A stretch of 64,000 nucleotides of DNA from Tridacna crocea (lineage: Eukaryota; Mollusca; Bivalvia; Cardiida; Cardiidae): the NCBI GenBank assembly GCA_943736015.1, contig OX031069.1, positions 37,482,728-37,546,727 on the forward strand, written 5' to 3'. Shown in pieces: positions 20,708 to 31,502 of this stretch (its first letter is position 1; each line of letters opens with the position of its first letter). A program made the position numbers and the translations under genes. Under the pieces are notes generated by a model. It was not told where the DNA came from, did not search any database, and was given only the letters and a program-made list of their open reading frames with translations.

Positions 20708-21181
20708 CAGAGTTCCAGATAGAGGGAGTTATTTTGATTTGAACATATTTATCATTCTCTTTTAAACCCTATGTTATGGGTATTCATTAGAATTGTCTCA
20801 TCGAGACGATTCTAATGAGTACCCATAACATAGGGTTTGGAAGAGGAATTATGAACTTAGAAAAACATCATTTCCTCTTGAACACTGCCCGCCCGGGTGG
20901 CTCAGTGGTGAGCGTGTTGTACTCGTGACCTGGTGGTTGTGAGTTCGATGACCGGTTGAGGCGAACGTTCTTTCCGGTCTATTTTCGCCTCTCACCTCTG
21001 TTGAAGCACGTTAGAAAAGTAGTCAGTGGCTTTGGAAAGAAAGTTGTGTTAGTACTTGTGTTCGAAAGAAAGGAAACACGTGTGTGTCACCAACCGCCAT
21101 GATATGAACTCAGCTGTTAAAGTGGCGTTAAACACCAATACAACCAACCAACCAACCAACCAACCTCTTGAACACTGTTGG
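20708..21181. mobile_element. Family D MITE inside K
   Basis: AGAGTTCCAGATAGAGGGAG at the left, a perfect central hairpin around 20795 (TCTCATCGAGA tip, CCCATAACATAGGG shoulder), and a right end CTCTTGAACACTG that is split by SINE-1. Confidence 0.75.
20888..21163 (+). mobile_element. SINE-1, tRNA-derived, 14-bp target duplication
   Basis: Head CCCGGGTGGCTCAGTGGTGA with A box TGGCTCAGTGG and B box GAGTTCGAT, about 45 bp apart. The body includes TTTCGCCTCTCACCTCTG and GTGGCTTTGGAAAGAAAG. The 3' part, GCTGTTAAAGTGGCGTTAAA, resembles conserved 3' domains of metazoan SINEs, and the tail is (CAAC)n. Flanked by CCTCTTGAACACTG at 20874-20887 and 21164-21177, a perfect duplication. Confidence 0.9.
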
Positions 21182-21472
21182 GACTAAGAATGTTCCTACA
21201 AATGGCGTATGAATACGGACCGAGATTTAACAAGTTCAAGGATAATACTTTACATATGGAAGGTCAGAGTGAAAAACTGTGTCATCTTAGAAAATATCAT
21301 ACAGAACTGAATGGGCATCGAAATTGCCTGTAAGGACATAAAAGCCACTTGTCATATTGTGACAAGCGCACTATGCTGCCATATCTGAACTTATAATTGA
21401 TCAAGACCGTTCAGTCATTTATCTCTCTATTGGCGTTCTCTTGACCCTGCCTCGCTGTACCCTTTTCCCGCG

Positions 21473-21728
21473 TTAACCCTTTACTACAAAATTGCTAGTT
21501 TTAACGATCCTGGCGGGTAAAAACTTTGAAACATTTTTGGTAAGGGAGAAAATACTGGTATTTTTTCTGAAATTTCTCTTTTTCTTACAACGTTTTTATT
21601 TATTTATTTATTTATTTTTATCCTCTAATAATAAGACAGAAAAAAATACTGTACCCATATTCATTATGTATAATTGCAAATGTTTTTGAAATAAAAAATC
21701 TAAAACTTGGTCGTTTTGTTTTGAGTAA
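21473..21728 (+). mobile_element. Family B MITE with internal (TTTA)n
   Basis: TTAACCCTTTACTACAAAAT to TTTTGTTTTGAGTAA. The hairpin is loose (GAGAAAATACTGGTATTTTT), and a TTTATTTATTTATTTATTTA run has expanded in the right arm. Confidence 0.75.
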
Positions 21729-21806
21729 AAAAAAAAAACTACGGGTGTATTATATCGATAGCTTAGATCAAGACTGGCTTGAATAATGTTCCGTCCAAAA
21801 TTGATA

Positions 21807-22069
21807 TGAGCATTGCTCTAACAAAAGATGGCTTAATGCATCTCTGTTATCCATGGTACTAACCAAGCCACCACATTCTTATGGACCCATATATACCCAC
21901 TTTTTAACAAGAGACTTAATCATGAAATAGACTGGTCCTTGGACATACAGAAAATTGACCAAGAGCGAAAAGTTTCGGCCCAGGTCAGCCTGCGCGGACT
22001 GCGCAGGCTGACCTGGGTCAAACTTTTTCGCAGATACTTTAAGCCCCCTTTTCACAGTGCATGGCTCAT
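21807..22069 (-). mobile_element. Family A3 MITE, complete
   Basis: TGAGCATTGCTCTAACAAAA to CCCCCTTTTCACAGTGCATGG. Hairpin GGCCCAGGTCAGCCTGCGCG with partner CGCAGGCTGACCTGGG is nearly perfect. Shoulder GACATACAGAAAATTGACCA as in the 7582 copy. Confidence 0.85.
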
Positions 22070-22540
22070 ATACAATTGTCAGCTTTCCTAGGAATATCCT
22101 AATTTCTGCAATCTTTAGAAAATGATGACCAATTTCTTAAGCTCTGTGTTATCTTAAGAGTCCTGAACATAAATGCCGCAAGATCTTTTATGATATAAAG
22201 GCCATTGAATGTCTCTCTCTATTTCTCTATTTCAATGCACAAGAACATCTCTACTTTCAAAATACAGGGCATTGTTAGCCCTGCAGTTGGACATTGAACA
22301 TCCAAGGCCTGATCGCAAAAGAATGCTTTTTCTGGTCTTTATTAACACGCACGTATTCCACATAGGAACCTTTCCTATATAGAGAGTGTCCCAAGGGTAA
22401 GCCGAAGGCTTGCATTTTTATGAAGGAGAATGTTGGTTGTCACTGACATCAAGAGAAAATAACAATGGGTCCAGTTTTTTTTTTATTTGCACTCATTCGC
22501 TTACAAGTTCTGCCTACCATCGGGATTATTATTATGGTAT
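22070..22540. other. No recognised feature
   Basis: No gene or repeat seen. Confidence 0.45.
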
Positions 22541-22640
22541 TTGATAATATAAGGGATATTTGTATTTTAAGGTGAAAGATCGGAATTTATTTCATCGAGT
22601 GAACATCATCGGTGATATATTCAAGAGTGTCGCAGTCACA
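22541..22640 (+). mobile_element. Family E fragment
   Basis: GGTGAAAGATCGGAATTTAT, then TCGAGTGAACATCATCGGTG and AGAGTGTCGCAGTCAC: the left half of the E palindrome only. Confidence 0.7.
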
Positions 22641-23201
22641 AGTTTTCGGGCAGTTTTTATCCCTTTTACTTCTACAGAATTTTAGCCTCGTTCCGATTTT
22701 AAATAATTTCATCCTAATTCTATGAATCTATAGTTATTCTTGTATCTTCATGCCAAATCTTGTTCCAGACATTTGACCTTTCTGTAAACGCGAGTTTGGC
22801 ACGCCCACCTTAGTAATGTGGTATATCGGTTGTCAAGCTTGACATGCTAACCAAAACATGGCGTCGAATACAAAGAGAAAGAACGTTTATTGCAGTTTTA
22901 AACTAGCTGATATTTCGCTCTAGGTTAATTACAACATTTTTTTTTTTTAATTTTGATTGCTTGATAACAAAATACATGTAGCTGTTTTGCTGATTAAATA
23001 GACACGATCAAATTATTGCATGTATGTAACAAAATGTGTCAGACTTTTTTGTTTACATGACGCCCAGTGCTGCTTTTTCATTGGCCTTTGGAAGACTTGT
23101 CAATCAAAATCGGCAGAAAGGTCAATTGCAAGATTGCACAGATTACGACTGATAAAAAATGCATTTTATGTTTTTGAAGTCCTCCAAGCTATCGCACAAA
23201 T
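22641..23201. other. No recognised feature
   Basis: A 66-codon frame at 23020-23220 runs into the B copy and is not taken as coding. Confidence 0.4.
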
Positions 23202-23377
23202 CTTGACTAGTCCAAATTGAAAGCATTTGCAGACGACAAAATAAATGTGAACCAAAAATTGAAATTCAAGTTAGAAAGGGTAGAAAAGATTGTGGGGTAA
23301 CATTGTTTCCCACAATGTTTTTAAAGGCTTTCTTTCTCAGGGTCGTTAAAAGTCGGGGCTGTGTGGTAAAGAGTTAA
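23202..23377 (-). mobile_element. Family B MITE, truncated left end
   Basis: Starts within CTAGTCCAAATTGAAAGC and ends GTGGTAAAGAGTTAA. The hairpin is reduced to ATTGTGGGGTAACATTG. Confidence 0.8.
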
Positions 23378-23819
23378 CTGGTTCTACTGCACTGTATGGA
23401 AAAAAAAAAGAAAAGTGATTTATCACTTTGAAAAATTCGACAAGCACCATGCATATATCACATGACATGTATGTGTTATATGATAGAAAACAGAACATTT
23501 TCTACCGTCTGGTCTATTCCTAAATCATCCTTGTAAACGTCCATCCAGTGACATTTGATGATTATTACAATTAAGTCTTTGGGCACCATTCATGTAATTT
23601 GGCCTTCTTTGATGACTGAAAATAAAATCGTGTTTTTTTTTTCTTTTCAGTGCATTTAAAAAGGAAGGTATTATCATACTTTGCCTCATCTTTTCCGCAC
23701 TGCATAAATTTCTTTTTGTTTAAGGTAAGACCTGTGTAATGGAAATCAGCTGTTCCCACTAAAATATCACCCTGCAAAATCAGCTATAATTAAAAATGAG
23801 TATTATTGAACTACTTTGA
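23378..23819. other. No recognised feature
   Basis: The word GTAAGACCTGTGTAAT at 23725 reappears inverted as ATTACACAGGTCTTAC at 24071, bracketing the P repeat below by about 350 bp. Confidence 0.5.
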
Positions 23820-23839
23820 CCAATTCATTTTTTCCATTT

Positions 23840-24055
23840 TTTCCTTCTTTGAATTATCATTTATAAATCTAAAACCACTATATTCCCAAATCAAAAAGAA
23901 ATAATAATTATCCCCCCCCCTTTCTAGAAAACTAACAAAAGTATCAAAAAATAATTTCAAGATAGACATAAACGGAATTTCTAATCCGTTAGAAATGTGC
24001 AAAAATATCATTTCTGCATAAATCCTTATTTATCCATATTTATCAACCAATTAGA
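23840..24055. repeat. Dispersed repeat P, copy 1
   Basis: Shares, in order, AAACCACTATATTC, a GATTA/TAATTA..CCTT/CCCC block, AAACTAACAAAAGTATC, and ATAAATCCTTATTTATC with 50938-51130. On the minus strand both copies contain a frame reading E-Y-S-G-F-(R/K)-F-I-(N/S)-D-N-S, so the source may have been coding. Confidence 0.55.
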
Positions 24056-24320
24056 ATTTTCACCGAAAGTGCATTACACAGGTCTTACTTTAGGATCGCT
24101 TAAAACAATTGTCATAGTATCAGCCTACCAGGTGACTCTATATTGGACTTCTTTCTTATACATACCACTATCATCTGAATCAAAATTTTGCAGCAATCTC
24201 TGTAATTGATCCTGTATATTCGGGCTATGTATATCTCAAGGTCGTTAAAATTGGTCAATGAGTCGTAGAGTCAGTTTATCGGCTCGCACATAGTGTAAGG
24301 GTGTAAAACATAGAGTAGGT

Positions 24321-24978
24321 CAATGAATGTGTATAGTGCTATAGTATCTGACAAAACACGTCGGTGTCTATAGTGCCCCAGTATGTGACAAAACATTTAA
24401 GTGTCTATAGCGCTATGGTATGTGACAAACATGTCGATGTCTGTAGTGCTATGTTTGTGAAAAAAAAAAAAACATGTTATTGTCTATGGTGCTCCAGTAT
24501 CTGAAAAAGCATGTCGGTGTCCATAAACCTAAGATTTGTAACAAAAATGTTGATGTTTATTATGCTGGTATGTGACGAAAATATTGATATCTATAGTGCT
24601 ATGGTACGTGACAAAACATAACAATGTCTATAGTGCTATGATATGTGGCAAAACATATCAATGTCTTAAGTGCTATGGTACGTGACAAAACATATTTGTG
24701 TCTATATTACGTGACAAAACCTATCAGTGACTAAAGCGCTATGGTACGTGACAAAACATATCAGTCTCTAAAGGGCTATGGTAGGTGACAAAACATATCA
24801 GTGTCTATATTATGTGACAAAACATATCAGTGTCTAAAGCGCTATGGTACGTGACAAAACATATCAGTCTCTAAAGGGCTATGGTACGTGATAAAACATA
24901 TTGGTGTCTAAAGCGCTATGGTAAGTGACAAAACATATCAGTCTGTAAAGCACTATGGTACGTGACAAAACATTTTGG
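24321..24978 (+). repeat. 37-bp minisatellite with mixed unit lengths
   Basis: Unit near TGTCTATAGTGCTATGGTAC then GTGACAAAACATATCAG, roughly 17 copies. Several units lack the GTGCTATGG part (GTCTATATTATGTGACAAAA). Around 24680-24900 a multi-unit block with AAAGGGCTATGG and AAAGCGCTATGG repeats, so higher-order copying has occurred. Confidence 0.9.
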
Positions 24979-25293
24979 TTCAAGCTGATAAATACAATGT
25001 ACTTTGACGCTTCATCGATAAAGCGTTATAAGAAATGTTGCATGTTGGAGTGAATTAGATTTCCCTAAACTTTAACAAAGTCGCACAGACAGCTGTGACA
25101 TGTTTTATTTAAATATTTAATAGGTGAATAGATATGAGATAAACAAGCACCAGATCCACGACACAGAGCATATGGAATATAATAAACGTGGTGTTTCAAA
25201 CAGGACCGACATTGGTTTTGTGTCTTATAAGTTTTTGTGCCTTCCTTGACAACGAAACAAAACAGACTCAAAAATGTCGAGACAGTCTGTCCT
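24979..25293. other. No recognised feature
   Basis: A 68-codon minus frame (25065-25271) with several cysteines has no recognised domain. Confidence 0.4.
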
Positions 25294-25498
25294 TCAACCC
25301 TTTCCCAAACAACCGACCCTGAAAAAGAAGACCTTTGAAAACATGAAGGAAAAGGAGAAAATCCTGGTAACCTGGGGTACCAGAATGCTTTCTATCCTGC
25401 CAGAACAAATTTCAATTTTTGAGTCATGTTAGGTTTGTCGTCTGCAAATGCTTTCAATTTGGACAAGGCTAAAACTTTGTCATTTGGTAAAGACTTAA
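25294..25498 (+). mobile_element. Family B MITE, slightly shortened
   Basis: TCAACCCTTTCCCAAACAAC (TTAA mutated to TCAA) to GGTAAAGACTTAA. The hairpin is disturbed (ATCCTGGTAACCTGGGGTAC). The right arm TCGTCTGCAAATGCTTTCAA is clean. Confidence 0.8.
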
Positions 25499-26227
25499 AC
25501 TCTGTTAAAACTGATTATTGCATAAAACGTGCCTTTTCGGGCCGTTATAAGCATGTATTAACGGGTAAAAATCGGGCGGTTAACGGGAGAAAACGTGTAT
25601 TAATCAGTAAATTCACGCGCCGTTAACGCCCGGGTTTGTACTATCAATATCCTCGATTCGGGCCTACCTTGTAAATAACGTTTGTCCTTGTCAGATTTTC
25701 CCTAGACTCCGACCATCAAACTGTAGGAATTCGTACCATATTCGATCCTTTTCATGGCATGTCTTTGATGATATTGGTACACCACAAACAAACCTTTGCA
25801 CAGAATCTCAGTTAAATCGAGATCTGAACAAAAATTCACCCGTGAAATGTACTCTAAAGCAGCTACATCCCACCCACTTTTTAACGTGATCGGTCCGCCT
25901 CGCTTGATGTATATCGAACCCTCTGTCGCCTTCAGTTACAGAAATTTATATCCACACATTCATCCTAGTTGTAATCGTCCAAATGTGTGCAAGTTTATTC
26001 CACATAAGTCCAGTGTGTATTAAAAATCAATAAAAGTGTATTTACAGCGAAAGAATCAAACCTGGCATACAGGACTAACGGCCCTTTCCTAATCGTAACA
26101 AAAACTTCTTCGCCGACTTCCGGTTTTGAGCCATTTGCGTACAGTACATTTGAAATTCCTTATTTGCATTTCTATGGAAATATTTTCGCTATCTGTGCAA
26201 ATTATTGTTAGAGTACCTTTACTTTAT
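25499..26227. other. No gene; GTTAACG-rich patch at 25500-25635
   Basis: TGCATAAAACGTGCC, GCGGTTAACGGGAGAAAACG and CGCGCCGTTAACGCCCGGG are reminiscent of hairpin Q below. The 75-codon frame at 25796 has no recognised motif. Confidence 0.4.
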
Positions 26228-26390
26228 GCAATAATAGCGTTAATTCACGTTTTTTTCGGTCGTTAACATTCGCAGAGGCCCTCAAAATACTTAAACACCC
26301 TCGTGCTTCGCACTCGGGCGTTAAAGCATTTTTCGGGCCTCTGCGAATGTTAACGACCTCAAAAACGTGAATTAACCCTATAATAATACA
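26228..26390. repeat. Long hairpin Q
   Basis: Arms of about 53 bp: GTTAATTCACGTTTTT, GGTCGTTAACATTCGCAGAG and GGCC on the left with near-exact partners on the right. The 55-bp loop includes a second small hairpin, CTCGTGCTTCGCACTCGGGC. No matching copy is certain in the window. Confidence 0.75.
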
Positions 26391-26407
26391 GGCGACATAG
26401 ACCTTGT

Positions 26408-26611
26408 GAATCCTTTACTAAACAATCCCAGTCTCTAACGATCCTGAGAAACACGGGTCTTTAAAATATTCTTTAAAAAGGAGAAAATACCAGTATTTTA
26501 TCCTGTTTTTCCTTATTTTTTTCCTTTCAAAGACAAAAATAAGTCAAAAATATTTTCATGGGGCTTCTGTACTAGGGTCGTAACAACATAGGATTATATA
26601 ATAAAGGGATA
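26408..26611 (+). mobile_element. Family B MITE, old and degenerate
   Basis: AATCCTTTACTAAACAATCC, ACGATCCTGAGAAACACG and GGAGAAAATACCAGTATTTT can be aligned to B; the right half resembles a second left arm (CTAGGGTCGTAACAACATAG). Confidence 0.55.
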
Positions 26612-27384
26612 AGTAGTCCTGTAGCTCTGATATGGAAATTGATGTCAAGAAAAAAAAGTTTGGCACCACATAGATATTCGTTATACAATCTAAGCCTGGC
26701 CTTCGCTGATTTATCAAGTAGTCTCAGATAGATCTAGATCCAGACAGCCGAGAAATAACTTAATCTCTATAGTGGACACAGCTGAATGTCTAGCAAGACA
26801 ACAAGAAAGTTGATTCTTTTCCCCAATCGAGAGGGATGACACTCTTTCTCCATTGTCCATCCGTCTATCAGTTATCCGCCCGTCCGTCCAAAAAGACCTA
26901 TTATATTATTTGTATAGACTGTGCAGTTGTGAATATCAGTTCGATGCAGTAACTTACGATGATTTGAAATTGAAAGCCATACAAATCGTTTGAAATTTTA
27001 CAGCTTTAAGCCGTCGAGACATGGATCGAAAAAGAAAATAGAGATTTTGTATTTTCGAAACAGAGTATTCCTGAATGCGTTCACGGTACCATTCAAGGTA
27101 CAATTGCCACCCACCTAATGGTTCACAGGGATATGTATGTAGAGTATATGGCTTCCGTATTTGTGATACCCTTGCCCTGATAAAGAAATCTTGAAACATA
27201 TTTCATATTTTACATTTTTTTTTTTTGTTATTTGACATATTTTTCTAATCAGGTTGGTTGTAAAGAGCCTCTATGATTTTTTCTGTGTCTCTAAATTCTT
27301 AAAACACGCAGTGATAAAAAATTAGATGGCCTTTCTCAGAGCTAAAGTTGTCCCAATTTCAAGGTTGATTTGTCAGAACATCTT
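26612..27384. other. No recognised gene
   Basis: An 81-codon minus frame (26954-27199) reads fairly protein-like (WQLYLEWYRERIQEYS) but has no domain I can name and no flanking splice pattern that decides it. A GTCCGTCC-type patch lies at 26850-26895. Confidence 0.35.
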
Positions 27385-27475
27385 CTATGAGGCAGACCGT
27401 GTTGATGCAAGATCAGACAGCAGGATCTTTGCACTCTGACCTTGATTTACACTGTCTGAATACGCTTTAAAACGC
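27385..27475. mobile_element. Family C remnant
   Basis: GATGCAAGATCAGACAGCAGG and GATTTACACTGTCTG only; hairpin decayed. Confidence 0.55.
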
Positions 27476-28665
27476 GGTATAATGGATAATTGACAAAAGG
27501 CAGTAACCATAAATGAATCTGAGAGAAGCATTTCCTCCGAGACATATAACGAGATTAACCTGTCACTTGCATCTATTTCAGCACGGTAACGTTGTACCCT
27601 GTACTTCTGGAAAAAATGTGACAGTTCATCACGTGATCAATCTATTTATTTTTCTTACAATCTGGTTGTGCAAAGGAACGTTAGCAATTATCTCTTCTTC
27701 GCATTACATCGTTTAGTGGAAGAAATGGGGACCATGTTCCATAAGATAAGTGCAGAAAACAATAATATGCAACTTTGCAAAATAAGTTCTTTGGTCACTC
27801 AATATTTTATATCTCCATTATCAAAAAAAATACCGTTCCTTATAAATTGAAAACGAGAAATGCGCATTAACAGTAAAATAAATATTTCAGCTTTATTTGC
27901 TTTGCAATTCTGCGTAAAAGAAAATATTGCTTTAAAAGGGTCAGCTCAATGCCTATAGTAAGGCTGCAGGTTTAAGTTACACACGACGTCTTGGTTCAGA
28001 TACAATTCGGCTTTATTTATACTGCATATCACAGTACTTTAGATTCAGATAGAAATAGGTAATTCGGAAATAATCGTGAGTAGCCGTATTCGGATCGATA
28101 AAGCACTTGCATGATAAGTGTGTTTTTGTAGATCTACGACGAATAATTCTAAACTGGCCACTAAAATGAAAAGTTAGCTTCTTTACAAAAACGGCCAGGA
28201 GAGTTCAACATCAATGGTTTCAAATAGTTTATTGGCTTTTAATTTCAATATATTTTTGATACATGTATATGTAAACAAACAAGTATATAAAAGCCGCCGC
28301 GTAGAAACCCCACATGCCTTAAAATAACGGTCATTTGACCTTATTGTCGCGTTTTCAAGTCGCATGATCTTGTCCAGCGGTCTTCTTTCTCTTTTTTCAA
28401 TGAAACTTTTCTTATCTTTTTTTCTTCTGTTCAGATTTTTTTGCTCAATGAAAAATTAGAATTATTTGAGAAATCATTTGCAGCCATGGAAAATTAACAA
28501 CAAATCTTTCCTGAAACTCGTCATATAAAATTAAACCATGTCTATTTCCCGTTTCGGTTTCTTCGTTTCGCTTTATTTACAAAACTACGACGAAACGGAA
28601 TGTGTATCTGAACAATTTAGCAAGAAAAATAGATTTAGACAGCAGTCAGCAATTGAATCTCGACA
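27476..28665. other. No recognised feature over 1.1 kb
   Basis: Several 60-67 codon frames, none with a recognised motif. No repeat copy matched. Confidence 0.4.
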
Positions 28666-28825
28666 GTGTTTGAGAAGTCTCATGATCTCTTAAAAGAGTT
28701 AGCTGATCGACTTATGCCAAAAGTTAGCCGCGCCCTGCCAGGTCAACTCTCACAGCTGTTACGATTATCATTATCAAGGAAGTTGCCGAGAGAACTTTGC
28801 ATTGCGTCTTTTTATACGTCCATAA
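28666..28825 (+). CDS. Possible coding exon, function unknown
   Basis: An open segment rich in Leu, Lys and Arg (FEKSHDLLKELADRLMPK, then SRALPGQLSQLLRL) predicted to be helical. An AG dinucleotide precedes it (CTCGACAG at 28659-28666) and GTAAGC follows at 28826. Its phase does not join directly to the exon at 30853, so another exon would be needed between them. It may be a chance frame. Confidence 0.15.
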
Positions 28826-29351
28826 GTAAGCACCTTGCACACTTGGAGTAATTTCGGAAACATTTTGTGGGTGTCAAAAATAAAGATCAGATTTCTCAGG
28901 GACTGCTATCAAATCTTGTTTTATGATGTCCGCTATTTATTGGCAGTCGTATATATAGACACAGCCTGTCATAAAATAGCAATATCTGCGTTTGTTAACT
29001 TATTTCTTCCTTATACAAATTCATAGGGGAAGACTGACAACGTCTAGTGTCTAGTAGATCTATGGTACGTGTAAAAAATATGGTCTATGCAGTTTAGTAT
29101 GAAGGGTATAGTCCGTTTAGTTGGTATAAAAACTAACGTTTGGCTCAAAATTATCTATTTACACAAATTTTGAGAAATTTCTTTATACCTATCTAATGAT
29201 TTAAAAAAGAAAAACATGGGAAAAATACTTGAAGAATTTAAAACTGTAATTTAATGGTTTTGTCCATTAAACTCAGTGATAATTTTGATATCTGAAAAAA
29301 GTTGGAGAAAGTGCAACAAATAGAACAGCATAGTATTCCATGATCAATTTT
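28826..29351. other. No recognised feature
   Basis: Phrases such as CTATGGTACGTGTAAAAAAT near 29061 echo the 37-bp minisatellite unit. Confidence 0.4.
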
Positions 29352-29421
29352 GTGCAGTCTGATCTTTCTCTACACTGTCCGCTAAAGGTCAGTAATTCAC
29401 TCTTAGCAGCCTGAGGGTTAT
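29352..29421 (-). mobile_element. Family C fragment
   Basis: GTGCAGTCTGATCTTTCTCT, ACACTGTCCGCTAAAGG, then TCTTAGCAGCCTGAGGGTTA: half of the hairpin and one end. Confidence 0.7.
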
Positions 29422-29602
29422 ATGATGCCCCTAGACTGCTTTTATACACTATAGTTTGACTTTGTACTTCAGTATATCCATACTGTGGTATCAATGACCA
29501 ATAAATTGCTAGTTACGATGTCTGCTTGTGGTTCTTGCTTTAGTTTTTAGTAGGGTGTAACGATTAATTTTGGTCTACATGGACCTGTATGTTATGCCTT
29601 CT

Positions 29603-29826
29603 TTTAAGCATTTGCCACACAATCCAAAACTTTAGCGACCCTGAAAGATAAGCAATTCGATAGCATTTTGGGAAAAGGAGAAAGTGCCGGTAACCAGCTT
29701 TTTCTCCTTTCCCCCCCACAATAATTTCTACAATTACAAGGACAGGAATCACCATTTTGAATTTTCGTATTCAAATAGTTTCATTTCACTTACGGCTAAC
29801 ATTTTGTCGTTTGGTAAAGAGTTACA
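29603..29826 (+). mobile_element. Family B MITE
   Basis: TTAAGCATTTGCCACACAAT to TTTGGTAAAGAGTTA. Hairpin GGAGAAAGTGCCGGTAACC with partner CTTTTTCTCC is imperfect, and a C run has expanded at 29711. Confidence 0.8.
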
Positions 29827-30852
29827 AGAGTACTTTTAACTCTTATAGCATCAAATGTTTCAACTCGACCATAACTGACGGTTAACAATTCGGTCTTAGC
29901 AAACTAAGAACTTTTTTTTTTCATCTAATTGACTTGACTAAAGAAGCGTTTGATACAGAGCAGGCTTTTTGGTTTGATCTTAATCTTGACATCTAAAAAG
30001 TCCCCTGTTTTGGTCAATGATACTACTGAAAAAGCTAAAGATGGTCTGCTAGAAAGCGCTGAAAGTCGTTCATCTGAGATAAATTGTCTTATCTATATTT
30101 GAAATAATAAACTTATTGAAGCCTGAAATATGAAATTTTCTGTCAAGCCTGAAATGTTTATTTGCCACCATTGGGTTGTCAGGTTTCCTTTATTGGAAGT
30201 ACAACTAGTTCTTACCATAGGCAATTGAAGAAAAAATAAAATGTACCCAAATCAGACACTGTATTATTCCAAGTCCAGTCTTGGTCAACGGCTACAGACA
30301 ACACACATCATATAGGGTCTCAACAGTCACAGTTTGTAACTTATTTTTCCCTACAGTAACTTATGTCGATACAAGAAAGGATATTTAAGCATGAAACTGG
30401 CAGCTCAATAGGATTTATATCCCCATATCTGTGAGAGAAGGAACCAATGGCACTATTGTCTATGAAGTGAACAAGACTGGTGCATATATTACAAAATTGT
30501 TGCCAACGATTAGCCGGCTTTTGGGTTGGCAATTTATTCCACTCGTCACAACTCGGTCGATTCCTTCACCTCGTCCGTATAATTGTCGTTTCCATTTGGA
30601 CTGTGGATCACGTGATCTTATATCTGGCTCGCCATTGTAAGTTGTTTAGCAACGATATAAACAACCTGGATGAAGTTATTCACATCTAACGTTAACAATA
30701 TGTATCTCTTGGTGAAAACTTCAATCGGAATTGATAAACCACGTTAAAAAATGAGTGTACGAACTGTTTGTCAGCTGGTGTATAGTTAGTAAGATTTCGT
30801 TAGAAAATTGAAACTCATTTTTCTATTTCAAGAGGAGCCTTACAATTTTCAG
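29827..30852. other. No recognised feature over 1 kb
   Basis: A GTAAGTTG donor-like site follows GCTCGCCATT at 30638, and two overlapping frames (30431 and 30480) end near it. Neither joins the downstream exon in phase, so I do not call an exon. The phrase CAGTCTTGGTCAACGGCTAC at 30274 resembles CAGTTTTGGTCAACGCTCAT at 63592. Confidence 0.4.
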
Positions 30853-31152
30853 AACGGTAAACTGGCGTATTTCATGGCGATGACATGTAGCGATCTGGTA
30901 CATGTCAATCCACCAGATACAGCAGAGGGATTTGATGACTCCCATCACCCGAGGTATGCCGAATAGTAGAATAGACCCCGTTTCTAAATTGAAAGTTATC
31001 AGGGATGACAGTGTGACACAATAAGCATGCCTCGGGGTATTAAACGATTTTCTAGCACACGAAAATCAAATGTCACATACTACGAAATGCTCTGCTTATT
31101 TTGAGCCTTTTCCAGGGACATTGCAGTCTTTTTCAAAAGCATCCGAGAAGTA
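30853..31152 (+). CDS. Candidate two-exon gene fragment, unrecognised protein
   Basis: Exon one (30853-30953, 101 bp) follows an acceptor with a pyrimidine-leaning tract, TTACAATTTTCAG. Only one of its three frames is open; it reads NGKLAYFMAMTCSDLVHVNP then PDTAEGFDDSHHPR. It ends at a good donor, GAG|GTATGCC. A 162-bp intron ends TTGAGCCTTTTCCAG. Exon two (from 31116) continues in the matching phase as DIAVFFKSIREV and then meets TGA at 31150-31152, or could splice again at GAA|GTATGATG. The agreement of acceptor, single open frame, donor, short intron and phase is better than chance frames here. I do not recognise the family. Upstream exons were not found. No transposable element overlaps it. 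Confidence 0.35.
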
Positions 31153-31267
31153 TGATGAAAAAATATTCAAATAGTTGCCAGGCAGCTTGCTATTTGCCAA
31201 GCAAAAAAGTCACAGAGTCTGATGTTTATTTGCCTTGTCATGGGTAGCTCTCTTACCATATGTATCT

Positions 31268-31481
31268 GAGCCATGATCTGGCAAAAGGGGGCTTCATTCA
31301 TCTCCGCGATGCAATATACCTATTATACCAAGCAAGTTATCACATGGTCATGGGTCAATGGTATCCACTTTGTCTTACAATCGACTGAGTCATAAGCTAA
31401 ACTGGTCCTTGGACACACACAAAAAACTGCGCGGACTGACCTAGACCGAAACTTTTCGCAGTTGCATTAAGCAGGGCTCAT
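31268..31481 (-). mobile_element. Family A3 MITE with half of its hairpin deleted
   Basis: GAGCCATGATCTGGCAAAAG to TTAAGCAGGGCTCATA. The shoulder CCTTGGACACACACAAAAAA runs straight into CTGCGCGGACTGACCTAGAC, so the left hairpin arm is gone. Confidence 0.8.
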
Positions 31482-31502
31482 ACACTTATGCACAGCTTTG
31501 TG

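Larger units (their letters stand above)
20546..21222. mobile_element. Family K MITE, interrupted by D carrying SINE-1
   Basis: The left part runs from CCGGGGGTCTGTATTCACCA with AAGAATGTTCTTAGTCTTAT, and the right part ends ACTAAGAATGTTCCTACAAA then GAATACGGACCG. Between them sit a D element and a SINE. The uninterrupted copy at 40791 shows what K looks like empty. Confidence 0.8.

Noticed and set aside
24321..24978. Regularly spaced repeats resembling a CRISPR array
   Set aside because: Repeat units are adjacent 37-mers without unique spacers; this is a minisatellite in an animal-like genome.
30431..30640. Frame ending at a GTAAGTTG donor-like site, considered as the exon before 30853
   Set aside because: None of its frames joins the 30853 exon in phase without meeting a stop codon.
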